Assembly: GCA_020746995.1 (NCBI GenBank)
Contig: JAGPXD010000002.1
Location: 7,068,001 to 7,132,000, forward strand
DNA: 64,000 nucleotides
DNA from: Plectosphaerella cucumerina
Lineage: Eukaryota; Ascomycota; Sordariomycetes; Glomerellales; Plectosphaerellaceae
Direction: 5' to 3'
Part shown: positions 1 through 10,958 of the stretch, piece after piece
Numbering within the stretch: the first letter of the stretch is position 1
How the letters are laid out: every line of letters starts with the position of its first letter
Position numbers and translations under genes: made by a program
The notes under the pieces: model-generated
What the model was told of the DNA's origin: nothing
Database searches by the model: none
The model's input: the letters and a program-made list of their open reading frames with translations, nothing else

Positions 1-1387
1 CCGGCTTGGGAGCTGCGGCCGGGGCGGCGACGGGGCGCAGCGAAGCGGACGAGGCCTCGAGGCGCTCCTTGCGGATGCGGTCGACCTCGCCGATGAGCGG
101 GGCTGCCAGCTTCTCGAGATCGGCAGTGTCGGAGTAGGATGTGACTGTGATGTGACCGATCTTGCGGCTGGGCTTGGACGCCTTGCCGTAGAGGTGGACG
201 AAGACGTCCATGTCGTCGCTGTAGACGTCGTCCTGGCGGGTCAGGTCAATGAGCGCATCGTGGGACTCCTCCTTTGCACCGCCCAGCACGTTGAGCATAA
301 TGGCCGACGACACGCGAGGCTGAAGCTTGATGGAGCGGGGGATGATGTCGAGGATCGAGCACAGCTGCGCGCGGAACTGTGACATGGCCGGGACCGCCTC
401 GATGGTGTAGTGGCCCGAGTTGTGTCTGGGAAATGTCAGTGGTGATGTGACGTTCTGGGAAAAGGGGGCACCTACGGCCTGGGGGCGACCTCGTTGACAA
501 CCAGATCATCTACCGTCGTGTCAGTGACATGCTCATGATACCTGAATGCTCAACTTACCATTCTCCAGCAGGAACATCTCGACGGCAAAGACACCACGGC
601 CCTTGAGCGTCCTCACAACATCCGAGGCCAGCTTCTGCGCCTTCTCGCTGATCTGCGAAGCCGTCTTCCTCGGCGGGTAGAAGACCTTTGTGCAGATGCT
701 CTCCTCGTGGATGGTCTCAACGGCAGGGTAGGCATGGACATCGCGGAGGTTTCCCTCGTCGTCCTCAGTCCTCACAACCATGACGGCCAGCTCCCGAACA
801 AAAGGCTGGAAGCGCTCAGCGTAGAGAGACAGGCTTCCCATGGCGCTGGCGGCCTCAGCGAGGTTCTCGGGCCCGTCGACCTTGAAGTTGCCCCTACCGT
901 CATACGACTCCTTCCTCGCCTTGAGCATGAAGGGGTAGCCATAGGCATCAGCGGCCTTCTGGAGAGAGGCCTCGACGGGAGCTTCGATGCTCATCTGGGG
1001 GGCGACGGGGATGCCGGCGCGGCCAAAGTGCTCCTTCTGGAGGAACTTGTCCTGGATGAGACGAAGCGTCTCCCACGATGGGTGCACAGGGACCTTCTTC
1101 ATCTTGCCGTCGACCTCGACGCCTTTTGTGGCAATCTCCTCAAGAACGGCCGTGTCGATGTGCTCAATCTCGACGGTGAGAACATCGCAGCGCCGGGCGA
1201 GCTCACGGGTCTTCTCGGCGTCCTTGAAGGAGCCGGTGACGTGCTTGTCGTTCTGGTTGATCTGACGGGTGGGGCAGTCAGCGGCATCCAGGACGACGAG
1301 CTCCACGCCGAGAAGGGCAGCCTGCTCCTGGAGCATGCGGCCCAGCTGGCCTCCGCCGAGAATTCCGACCACAGGTCCCTTGGCCAT
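1..1387 (-). CDS. ADE2: Phosphoribosylaminoimidazole carboxylase (AIR carboxylase), 3' part beyond window
   Basis: This enzyme makes CAIR from AIR in de novo purine synthesis in the cytosol. The start at 1387 gives an N-terminal GILGGGQLGRM motif, the PurK-type nucleotide-binding start, followed by an ATP-grasp domain (for example PFMLKARKESYDGRGNF and the FAVEMFLLENG segment). Exons are 1387-559, 509-476 and 425-1; both introns are GT-AG and about 50 bases long. The join across them reads ENDDLVVNEVAPRPHNSGHY, the conserved ATP-grasp metal and substrate region, which confirms the splicing. The last exon runs off the left edge before the PurE-type carboxylase domain, apparently in the Ala/Pro-rich linker between the domains. 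The family and direction are secure; the C-terminal half cannot be seen. Confidence 0.96.
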
Positions 1388-4300
1388 GGTGTTTGCGCTG
1401 AGAGGTTGAGGTGCGGAAGACGGGTGAGTGTGTGGGCGATAAGGAGGGATGTAAAGAGCCCGTTCCTGTTGTTTGGCCTACAGAATGATCTGTGATGCTC
1501 TTGAAAGGTATTGTCACAGTTTGATCAGAGAAAAGAGTCAGATTCTGACAATTGTGGCGGCGCCGTGACTGCTCAACAGAAAGGCGTCGAGATGCCTTCA
1601 CTTGCAGTTGAGCCGCTGAAAATGTCGATGCGCCATTTACCCGGGGTTTCCCCGACCAGTCACCCCAAGTGTCGCTGAGTCATCTGCGCCGATCCTATTC
1701 CTCTCCTTCCCGGTGAGGTTTGACCGAGCCAGTCTCAAAGTTCACAACTCAACTTGCACACTCAGGACACTCTCTGAACGACGCCATGATCTGACTTGCG
1801 CCCGCTTGCCCGCCCGTATCTTTGCGGACTTTGACCTCGTATGGATATTGACGAATACCCTCCGGTCTAGAACCCACAAGCTTGGAACCCCCCGACCTGG
1901 AATCCCAACCATCACGAGCTCGTCGATTAGCGAGATTGCTCGCAGCGCCTCTTCATGCCCTGGACCTCGCTCCTCGTCGGGGGCCGGAAAGCATGTGGCA
2001 AGCAGGGGCATCTTGGCACTATATCGCCATCGCGATGCTTTCCAAGGTGTTTCCGACCCCCGAAATCTTCTGCAGCCACCGCGGAACACGTGCCCTGATC
2101 AGGACCCTGACGCCCGGGGCTTACCAAGAACCGCATCATCAACCGTGCTTGTTTCGATAAGCCCTAGCTAGCTCCTGAGGTCCTACCCTGCCTGGCAACC
2201 TGGCTGGTTGATGACAGCCGTGGGCCGAGGATCACGAAGCACAGACTCGAAAGCGTCCAAATGTCCGACGGAGCCTGCCATCGCCACCGCCGCCGACCAG
2301 CTCGTCGGTGCAGTTGTCTCCGCTGCCAACCTTGCTAACCCGTACCCTGCCTCTCGTCTCAGGAGGCATGCAGCTTCTGCTGCGAATGCTACCCGCAAAG
2401 TGCAGGGCCGCAGCACTAGCTTCCCCCAGTTGGAGCTCCTTCGGGGCTCTGGCGTGTCTATTCTGTTTGCGGTCGAGCGGGTGTGGTATCCGAAGTCATG
2501 CTTACCCCCGACTGTCACCGTCGCGAGGCACCTTAACACTCATGTTATACACATCGCATCCAAGGCTCGCACTCACGCAAGGCGTTGCGACAAGCAGCAC
2601 GTTATCCACCAACGGGACCACCAGCCCGCTAGTTCAAAGTCTCCCGGGCTGAAGTCGGGACGAGTCAGGCGGGGTGGGCAACCACGATGGCTGGAGGGGG
2701 CCCGGGGAGCGTCCGGAGTTGGCTCCTGGTGCCCGCCCTCTCGGGCCTTTCGACACGGCTCAAGCTCGACGGGCCGTCGCTGAAACCATTCATGCTACCC
2801 AACTTGCCTCTACTCACTACACTCCAGGTCATGAGTCTTCGACACGCTACAATTCGTGCCTCTCGTGGCTGCCTGTTCGGCTGATGTTCACGTCCTCGAG
2901 GAGCTTGGAGACTTCGCTTTCGCCATGTGAGGCAACCATACTCCCGCCAAGTCACGCCAAAGGGTCTGGGTGTGTTGCTTCCTTAGCCCCCGGGTCTGGC
3001 CCCGCGGCGACCGTTGCGGACGTTATCTATCGATCCCACCTGTATGTGAAGCCATACCGCATCTTGATACACCCGACAGCCACGGCGTTTTGCCGAGCCT
3101 CCCCGGCAGGCGACGACAACCTCTACTGCGAGTCTGGGAGAGGCCATGTGGCAAGCTGCATGCATCACGGGGTGCGTCGCAAGCTCACAGCTCACAGCAC
3201 CCTCCACAGCGGCTGACAGTCGCAGATTAGGGCCCCGTCGCAAGAAACGCCACTGCAAGCGACCTCGATCCGCCAACAGCCAGTGACACGACGACGCACG
3301 AGTCATGCCATCACCAAGGGCGCAGCGCACACACCACGAGGAGATCAGAGCTGCTGTGCCGTGCCAGGCTTCCTTTCATCCTTTCCCCCTCCGGACCGAC
3401 AAGAGAGGAAATGGCGTGAAGTTGGAATAATAACGCAATCGTCGCCAATGCATTGGCTGCTTCGACCCGACCTTGCCGAAACTGAGGCTTGATGTCGAGA
3501 AGATCGCCAGCAGCGGGCCCAAGCCTCTGGGTGATTGCCCCTGCAGCCTCCTTGGTACCTGTCAGTGTCTTGTCTTCGATGGTGTGTTCCGCCGTGGCGC
3601 CCGTCGTCCAGAAGATCATGTCATTCTCCTGCCAGTGGCGCTGGACGGGCTTCCGTCTTTGGCCAACGTTCCAGGGGTCGGCAGATACACCAATGCACAC
3701 TCGCGCGGAATCAAGCACCCTACGGCGCTGGCTCGGCACTGTCGAATAACGGCCAAGACCCCGTGGCGCACCACCTTGACAGGGTGTGATGTTTCGCCCC
3801 CAAGCGTCCAAGACGTCGAATCGTCCAACCAGAGCATCCGCGCCAGGGGAAAGGGGCCTCCTCGGAGTAACCTTTTGCGTGGCAACCGCGTGTGCCGTGT
3901 CTGTGGCTTGTCTTTTTCTTCTTCCTGCTGCAGCTGATGAAGAAGTGGTGGCGGCAGAAGCACGTTATTCCAAGACACCTGCCCGAACTGGCGGCCTTCG
4001 GTGCAGCCTTCGAGAAACAAGGGGCGTCGTGCCGTGTCCTGGTCGAAGGGGACTTTGTCTGCCCACGGACTTGTATGGGGGGCCACTTGAGGAGTGACAA
4101 GTTACCCTCGGGCCTCCTCCTGCTCCCCGGCTGCTTCTGAAATGGAACACTCAGTGAGAGAAGACAGGGTTGGGTGGTGGTTGGACCTCCTCTGCTGCTT
4201 GCAGGTTGCAGCGAAGCCGCAGCGCAATGCAATGCGCGAGTGGGACGGCCAACCCTGATGTTCGTCCCAGTTGGGGTTCGCTCCAGTCGCCATCAACTTC

Positions 4301-5736
4301 AGAACGAGTCGGGGAGGGTGACCAACGACTCGAGGGGTTCTTGGACAGCTGAAGACGTTAAGGCCATCCCTCTGCCGGCCGCCCGCGGCCTGGCCTGGCT
4401 TGGTAGACCCTGGTTTCGAGTCGTTTCGAATCCTTCCCGGCCGCCGAGACGCACGCTGCCCGTCTGTCAGCCGTCGCCCAGGGCCGATCCCATCACATCT
4501 CCCATTTCCTTCGTCCTGGCTCCGGATGACGAATGACGCGCCGCCCTTTCCACGTGGGAGACCTGGGCTGGGAGGGGGGGAGGCCCTGCACATGCATCCA
4601 GAGATTGGTCCCGCCCCTGGACGAACTGTACGATACCAAGAAAGAAGAGGCGTCACAGGGGTGTGGTGCGATATCTCCGGCCACCTTCTGCAGGAACAAA
4701 GGGCTGCTGGTATGGCCCCCTGCTGTGGAATATCTCCCCCTCGCCCGCTATTTGTCTGACAGCAGTCCTGACAGGATCAAACAAAAGGACCATGACGAGG
4801 TGCGAGCCCTCGACAGGGCAGGCATCCATGCTTCGATCGACGAAAGAGCACCACAACAACCACGACATCACCCCGTCCAAAGTCCGCAAAAGGTGGTCCC
4901 GCATCAGTCTCCTCCCCCAGCCCGGCCGCCCCCCTTCTCGAAAGCGCCTTGGGGGTGGACACTGAGGAGGATGGGGAGTGGGACCTGAAGCTAACGAGGC
5001 CGTTACTCGTCCTGGCCGTCCCGCCCTCCCCCAAGCCGAAAGAAAGGAAGCCAGTGGTCTGCAATAGCGTCCCTGCGTCTTCGCGGCTCACCCCCTTTCC
5101 GCCCCGTGTGTGTGTGGACCACACGTCCAGTGTCCACCCTCCTCTAAACCTGTCTGATGGCCCCCCCGGAATCCCGCATTCTTCGCGAGTGGACTGGTGC
5201 TGTGGACTGTGGACACAACCAGGCCCATCCCCTGCCAGAAACAAGACGGCCTTCCATCCAACATCGGGCGACCCACGCCGCCGTCCAAAGCCAAGCCAAC
5301 GCAGTGCAGCAGGCACGGCAGGCAAACCCGCCCAGGCACCATACCTGTACCTTACCATTACCATGCATCCCCCGGTTTGGCACGGCTCGCCGGGATGTGC
5401 ATGTTCTCTTCTGGCCCTTTCCTCAATCTTAAAGGGTGGACGATCGCCGCCGCCCTGACGTCCCTTTCTCTCTCTGCCCGGTCTTCCCTCCCCCTCGCCA
5501 GGAGGTTGTCTTTTTCTGAGCGTTGCGACTGAACATATCCCTGGTTGATTGACCACACCCCTCGACAGCAGCTTGAGCCTCGAATGTGTTAGGACAGCAG
5601 GCCTTCTTCGACAAGCGTTCGCTCCCACCTACCCCCCCTTTCACCTCACCCAGGTGCTAGCTTCGCCCTCAGCGCCGGGCGTCTGTCAGCTGCTAGCAGT
5701 GCCGATCGTAGCGGGAAGCCCGTCTTCGCACAGACG
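1388..5736. other. Gene-poor gap of 4.3 kb
   Basis: No reading frame here resembles a known protein, and none shows the C-ending codon bias of the neighbouring genes. Open frames of up to about 280 codons occur on both strands but overlap one another and lack recognisable motifs, as expected in GC-rich DNA. The stretch holds the ADE2 promoter on one side and a very long upstream region of the SAT4-family gene on the other. Pyrimidine-rich stretches precede 5737. A long non-coding transcript or an untranslated leader is possible but not shown. Confidence 0.5.
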
Positions 5737-7246
5737 ATGACGGCCCTCGCGGCGGAATCATGGACGTGGTACGGGTTGACGTGGATGGTGGTCGTGGTGA
5801 GGATGTAAGTGGTCTTTCTTCAGACCCTGAATTGCGTCCCTGCTGACTTCCGCAGGATCTCACGTAGACTCGTGGTGGGCTCTGTGAAAAAGTTCCAGCT
5901 CGACGACTACATCATGATGTTCGCAATGGTCATTAACCCCCAGTCCCTACTTCTTACAGCTCCCCCGGCTGACACCACGCAGGTCACAGATACAGTCCTG
6001 ATCGCGAGCATGAACATCATCGCCGTCACGAGCAGCAACCTCATCGACCCCAGCCAGAACGTCATCCTCACGCCCGAGTCCATCAAGGAGCGTGTGTTCG
6101 GCTCGAAGATGGTCCTCGTCGTCGAGCAGATGCAGATCCTCACCATCTGGGCCGTCAAGGCATGCCTGCTCCTCCTGTACAACAGGCTCACGTTCGTCAA
6201 CTCCCTCTCCAACACCCTCTCCTACGCCAGGCTAACACCCTTGCAGTATGAGTTTGCGCCAGAACATCGCCGTCAAGGCCGTCGCCGTATACGTCGCCGT
6301 CAGCTTCGTCGTCATGGAGATCCTCTACCTCGGCGTCTGGTGCAGGCCCTTTACCCAGTACTGGGCCGTCCCGCCAGACAACGGTACGTTTGAAGCCTCT
6401 CCCCTGCTCCATTAGCCCTCTAACACACCCCGCAGTCCAGTGCTCCGCCGCCACGAATCATCTCATCACCAACATGGTCCTCAACATCTCCTCCGACATC
6501 ATGATCATTCTCATCCCGATGCCCGTCTTCCTCCAGTCCAAGATCGCCCCAAAGAAGAAACTCATCCTCTGCGGCGTCTTCGCCGTCGGCTGCTTCACCG
6601 TAAGTCACCGACCATCATTACCGCCCCCTGTAGACAGGGGTCGTCGGCCCCCCGGCATCCGAAACTGACATGTGAACGCGGCGCTTTCCAGATCCTCTCC
6701 GCCATCCTCAACAAGTACTACTCCTTCACCGACCCATTCGGGGCCGACTGGACATTCTGGTACATCCGCGAGTCCTCCACCGCCCTCATCACCGCCAACC
6801 TCCCCATGACCTGGACCCTCTGCCGCCGCGTCTTCAGCCTGACCTCCTTCCACGAGAAATCCTCCTACCCACGCACCGGCTCCGCCGCCTTCACAAATCG
6901 CTTCCGCTCCGCCTACGGCCGCGGCACCACCGTCTCCGCCGCCGACAACAGGCCCGACGCCCACGAGCTCAGTCGCGCCGGGAGCCAGGAGCACATCAAC
7001 CGCGAGTACGCCGACATCCCGCTCAAGATCTACCAGCACCACGAGATTGAGATCAGGACGCACCGCATCGACGGCGACGAGGAATCAGGCGGCGCGGGGA
7101 TTGCAGAGGATAGGAGGGGATCGCCTGATGATGGGCGGAGGGGCGTGGGGTCGACGACAAAGGTGTCCAGTGGCGGGGCCATGAGCGAGGAGTCTGCTTC
7201 TGAGCGGTCGTCACCGGGGGTCGTCAAGGTCGCCCAGGGCGTGTAA
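5737..7246 (+). CDS. SAT4/PTH11-like integral membrane protein (fungal rhodopsin-type domain)
   Basis: This is a predicted seven-helix plasma-membrane protein of about 401 residues. Exons are 5737-5804, 5856-5928, 5983-6191, 6247-6383, 6436-6599 and 6692-7246, which sum to 402 codons with the stop. The spliced protein has the family hallmarks: a first helix ending RMISRR, then KKFQLDDYIMMFAM, SSNLIDP, the long helix around SKMVLVVEQMQILTIWAVKACLLLLYNRLT, a QCSAATNHLITNMVLNISSD segment, and a last helix with WYIRESSTALITANLP. The cytoplasmic tail after about residue 290 is polar and low in complexity. Introns 2 and 3 use weak donors (GTCATT, GTTCGT). Relatives are expanded in plant-associated fungi, and PTH11 itself acts in host-surface sensing; the ligand of this member is unknown. 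It has no CFEM domain, unlike PTH11 proper. Confidence 0.88.
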
Positions 7247-7553
7247 CGAGTCCATGTGTATGAGACGGGGTCGAAATAGCGGTTGTAATAGACGTCTTGG
7301 ATTCGCTTCCATCATTCGAGTTTCTGGCTTCCTGTCTGTAATGTCGTCGGGATGTAAACATGGGCCAGGGCATCCCGGTCGCAGATCATGAGTCTTGGTC
7401 AAGACAAGCCTTGCGGCCCCCACGGGAGGAACGTCTACCGGAGCATCATCCCCGGAGTTTGTCAGACAGGGACTTTTGAACATTGCTGAAAATTTCCAGA
7501 TCTATGGGGGTCTTGTCCTGGACAGTACAGGTATACTCTACAGACACGGCGAT
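7247..7553. other. Convergent intergenic region, SAT4 gene / DHODH gene
   Basis: These 307 bases separate two convergent stop codons. They presumably hold both 3' untranslated regions; I see no gene or repeat. Confidence 0.6.
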
Positions 7554-8999
7554 TTACAGCTCCGCCTTCATCTCGTTCTTGATGCGCGTAATCGTCCCCG
7601 GCCCGCCGTAGGTCAAGCCCGTATAGACCATTGCGACGCTCGCGCCCGCGTTGAGCATCTGCAGGGCCTGCCGACCGTTTGTGATGCCCCCCGTAGCGAA
7701 GAGGACCTTTTGCGCATCGGCGCCGGCCTCGATGGCGCGGGCGTCGAGCATCTTGCGGTACCGGCCGACAAGGTCCAGGGTGCGGTCGAACATGGCCGGG
7801 CCCGAGTAGCCGCCCTCCTGGTGCAGGGCCTGGTGCTCCTTCTGAGTGAGACGCGTGCCGGCGGGGACGACGCCGTCGCGGCGCTTGGTGGTGTTTCCGA
7901 CGATGACACCGTCGACGCCGCTCGAGATGACGGCCTGCACGATACCCTCCATCTGGGCGTCCTCGTCCTCGTCGGGGGACACCTTGACCATGACGCGGGG
8001 CTTGACCTTGCGGTCTGTCAGGCGGGCCTCGTCGACGACGGCGCTGAGGAGCTGGGTGAGGGGCTCGACGGCTTGGAGGTCGCGAAGGCCCGGGGTGTTG
8101 GGGCTGCTGACGTTGACGACGAGGACGTCAGCGTAGCGGGCCAGGGCGCGGACGCAGTAGACGTAGTCGGCGGCGACGGCCCAGATGTCCCGGTCGTCGG
8201 TGGCCTTGTTCTTGGCCACCTGGACGGCCAGGAGGCGGCCCTCGCGCAGACTTCCGGGGGGCACGGCGGCGTCACCGTCGAGGACCTGGGTCTCAGTCAG
8301 GCCGTGGGCGCGGGCGAACAGGCGGACGCGCTCGCGCAGACGGCGGGCCATGGCGTCGGCGCCGTGGGAGTTGAGGCCGTAGCGGTTGACCATGCCATCG
8401 AGGCCGGGGACGCGGAAGACGCGTGGCTTAGGATTGCCCTCCTGGGGGAAGGGGGTGCAGCCGCCGACTTCGACAATGCCAGCGCCGAGGTCGAAGAGGG
8501 GATCGGGGATCTCGGCGTGCTTGTCGAGACCGGCGGAGATACCAATAGGGTTGGAGAGGGTGGTGCCGAAGACGGTGACGGCGAGGGGGGAGGTCTCGGG
8601 GGAGGCGAAGGTCGAGTCGCGCTCCCTGGGGTTGAGGCTCAGGGCGTGAAGGGTCTGGAGGATGGTGGTGCCGGCATGGTGGGCGTCTTCGGCGTCGGGG
8701 AAGACGACGCGCAGCAGGGGCGGGACGAGCCACTGGTAGAAGGAGGCGCGGGTGTCTGTGACGTAGACGTATGTGATGTAGAGGGAGCCGGCGAGGGCAG
8801 TGCCGTAGAGGGTGGCCTTGGCGGCGCCGAAGGAGGATGACGAGGAGGAGGTGGACGCGTTTCGGCGGGCGATGTGTGATGGGAGTCGGGGAGTTTGGAG
8901 GGTGGTTTTCGAGGGACGCAGGGCGAGATGTGCGCGAGTCGATCGCAGACACGCTGACGCCATGGCTTCGGAGTGCGACGGCGCGGTCGGGCTCGTCAA
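7554..8999 (-). CDS. URA9: Dihydroorotate dehydrogenase (quinone), mitochondrial class 2
   Basis: This enzyme oxidises dihydroorotate to orotate in pyrimidine synthesis and passes electrons to ubiquinone at the mitochondrial inner membrane. The 481-residue frame is uninterrupted. A basic, Ser-rich presequence (about residues 1-50) is followed by a membrane helix (TLYGTALAGSLYITYVYV), as in class 2 enzymes. The FMN barrel shows NPIGISAGLDKHAE, GFVEVGG-like IVEVGGCTPFPQEGNPKPR, the catalytic-serine loop VNVSSPNTPGLRDLQ, a lysine in VMVKVSPD, and the phosphate-binding FATGGITNGRQAL near the end. A second Met at residue 13 (MASACLRS) may be the true start, since the first 12 residues look unlike a presequence. 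The symbol follows the Candida class 2 enzyme; other fungal names are in use. The gene lies in tandem with the Mpv17 gene, both products being mitochondrial, but no functional link is implied. Confidence 0.95.
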   Translation of the reverse strand: MTSPTAPSHSEAMASACLRSTRAHLALRPSKTTLQTPRLPSHIARRNASTSSSSSSFGAAKATLYGTALAGSLYITYVYVTDTRASFYQWLVPPLLRVVFPDAEDAHHAGTTILQTLHALSLNPRERDSTFASPETSPLAVTVFGTTLSNPIGISAGLDKHAEIPDPLFDLGAGIVEVGGCTPFPQEGNPKPRVFRVPGLDGMVNRYGLNSHGADAMARRLRERVRLFARAHGLTETQVLDGDAAVPPGSLREGRLLAVQVAKNKATDDRDIWAVAADYVYCVRALARYADVLVVNVSSPNTPGLRDLQAVEPLTQLLSAVVDEARLTDRKVKPRVMVKVSPDEDEDAQMEGIVQAVISSGVDGVIVGNTTKRRDGVVPAGTRLTQKEHQALHQEGGYSGPAMFDRTLDLVGRYRKMLDARAIEAGADAQKVLFATGGITNGRQALQMLNAGASVAMVYTGLTYGGPGTITRIKNEMKAEL

Positions 9000-9267
9000 T
9001 GGCTGAGGGCGGTTGTGGGAGGTGGTTGTCCGGGATTGACTTGGTGGGAGGAAGTTGAAGCTTCAGCAGGTTTGAAGTCGAGATGTTGACACAGTGTGGT
9101 CTTGCCAGCAGCTTGTACTGTACGCTGGTTGCTCCTTCCTTCCCCCTCGAAACCTCCTGTCATGTATATGCTCGCGGTGTCTATTCTCTAGGCGCGAAAA
9201 AGAACCGCCAGGATGTTCAACCTGGCTGATGATGTCCCAAACGCCGCTCTATGCTGATGCCCGTCCT

Positions 9268-10086
9268 CTATGCCTCCATCTTCATCCCCAGTCCACCACG
9301 TTCCGCCTGCGGCAAAGCAGCAGCAACAGGCGCAGCAACGAGCGCCCTCGCCTCGGCCTCCTCGGCCTGCCTATTCAAAAAGCTCAAATACGTCTGCCAC
9401 CCAACCGCAATAACCCCCGCAAAAACACTCCGATACTCCATCGGAATGAACGTAAAGCTAAACGCCGTCACCGCCGGCCACAGCTTACACGAATTCACAA
9501 TACTCGTAGGCACCGCCCGTCGAATCCTCTCCGCCGCCGCCGCCAGCCCCTCGCCAGCAAGGAGCACCTGCATCCCGAAGAAATACGAGTTGAACAGAGG
9601 CGTGAAACAGGCCTGGTTGACCGCAATCTTGACCGCCAGCGACAGCGCCCTCGACCCCGCGTAGTTGAAGTTTTGCGACAGGAACACGAACCAGCGATAG
9701 CTCGGGATCGCGGACAACCCGCCGATGACGAGGGATCGCGCCGTCCGCGCGGGGGAGTAGTCGCGTCCGCCCATGCGCTGGGCGGACATGTCGGCGCAGA
9801 AGTAGATGACGAGGGCGCTGGCAAACTGCGTCCAGTAGGGACGCTTGCGCTGGGCGCGGGCGTAGCCCTCGGCGGCGCGCGTCAGGGGGCCGAGGCGCTG
9901 CCAGATGGGTAGGCTGGGGACGGTGTTGGGCATCGGGATCTCGTGCTCGGTCGACGTTGAGGTCTTTGGAGTTATGCCATCGGAGGAGGGGGGCTTGGTC
10001 GACTGCGGGCGGCGGTGGTTCTTGGCCCTGAGCCAGGGCGCCTGGCGCCGGAGGAGCGTTCGGGAGAGTATTGTCGTCGTTACCAT
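9268..10086 (-). CDS. Mpv17/PMP22 family membrane protein
   Basis: A 272-residue single-exon protein with an Arg/Ser-rich N-terminus (LSRTLLRRQAPWLRAKN) that fits mitochondrial import. Four hydrophobic segments follow. The C-terminal family signature is clear: SCKLWPAVTAFSFTFIP, then EYRSVFAGVIAVGWQTYLSFLN, the usual W-P-x-x-x-x-x-x-F-x-x-x-P and R-x-x-x-x-x-x-x-x-W-x-x-Y-L-S pattern. Members sit in the mitochondrial inner membrane (Sym1, Mpv17) or peroxisomes (PMP22) and are thought to form channels or aid metabolite transport; the substrate is not known. The C-terminal tail after the signature is Ala/Glu-rich and probably variable. Confidence 0.9.
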   Translation of the reverse strand: MVTTTILSRTLLRRQAPWLRAKNHRRPQSTKPPSSDGITPKTSTSTEHEIPMPNTVPSLPIWQRLGPLTRAAEGYARAQRKRPYWTQFASALVIYFCADMSAQRMGGRDYSPARTARSLVIGGLSAIPSYRWFVFLSQNFNYAGSRALSLAVKIAVNQACFTPLFNSYFFGMQVLLAGEGLAAAAERIRRAVPTSIVNSCKLWPAVTAFSFTFIPMEYRSVFAGVIAVGWQTYLSFLNRQAEEAEARALVAAPVAAALPQAERGGLGMKMEA

Positions 10087-10958
10087 GGCTGACTGTGTTC
10101 AGGCGACTCAATGGATCATGTTTGGTGCGAAAAGGAGTGTCGGGAGGGAGTGTCGAGGAGGGGCGCGGGTTTTCGCGGTATTGCGTCTTCCGGCTTGACT
10201 CTTGCGCCCTCCACTGTTCTGTTTGTCACTGGGGGGCCGGCCCGGCATTTTCCTCGGAATGCGCACGCTGACCCTTTTTTTAGCCGAAGGCCGGCGCGTG
10301 GCCACCGCCGGCCTCGGATCGGGTCGCACCTCCGAAGCGGCCAGTCCGACCGACCGAAATAGCAGCACTCATTTTCTTCAACACCCTGAATCATCACAAG
10401 CACGCCACTCGCAGTTTAACCAAAAAAGACTCTCTTATCGCTTGCCCACCGCGGCCCTGATTGCCGGGCATCCCAGACTCCGTTGCCTGTGTTTTTGCTA
10501 AAAATCTCGACCCCGAAGCCAAGCTGGGTATCATCACATACAACATGGTCTTAAAACACAACAAGACGGCCCCTAAAAGCAAAGTCGTCGAAAACGCCCG
10601 TCCAGCAACATGCCGCCATAAGAGAAGGGGAGAAAGGTGTCAGTAGGAGTCTGTCCGTGTCTGTCGCCCGATTCGTGAAGAAGCCATGCTCGAGCGTCGT
10701 GTTTGTCGTTTTCCGAGTGTTTTTGCGTCTTATCGTTTTATAAGGAAATGAAGTTCAAAAGAATGAATATGGTCGGTGGGTGACGGGTAAGGAAATGTCC
10801 AAAAGAGCGTGGGTTGCCGACGTCAGATCGGACTGACAGTGTAGGAAATTGGTAGTGATCGTGGGTTCTCGGCGGCATGCTTCTTCCAAATCGGATCTTC
10901 AGACTAGACGCGGACTTTGACTCCTACGCTTCACCGGTTAGTTCTCTCCTCCTACCTT
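10087..10958. other. Intergenic region
   Basis: These 872 bases lie between the start of the Mpv17 gene and the stop of the next minus-strand gene. They hold the Mpv17 promoter and a 3' untranslated region. The piece around 10720-10750 is locally AT-rich. No gene or repeat is visible. Confidence 0.55.

Noticed and set aside
4400..4445. TTTCGAGTC/TTTCGAATCC segments resembling a tRNA T-loop
   Set aside because: No acceptor stem, anticodon arm or D-loop could be folded around it.
7395..8840. 481-codon plus-strand frame opposite the DHODH gene
   Set aside because: It is the antisense of a strongly conserved enzyme; its Gly/Val/Asp-rich composition comes from the codon bias of the true strand.
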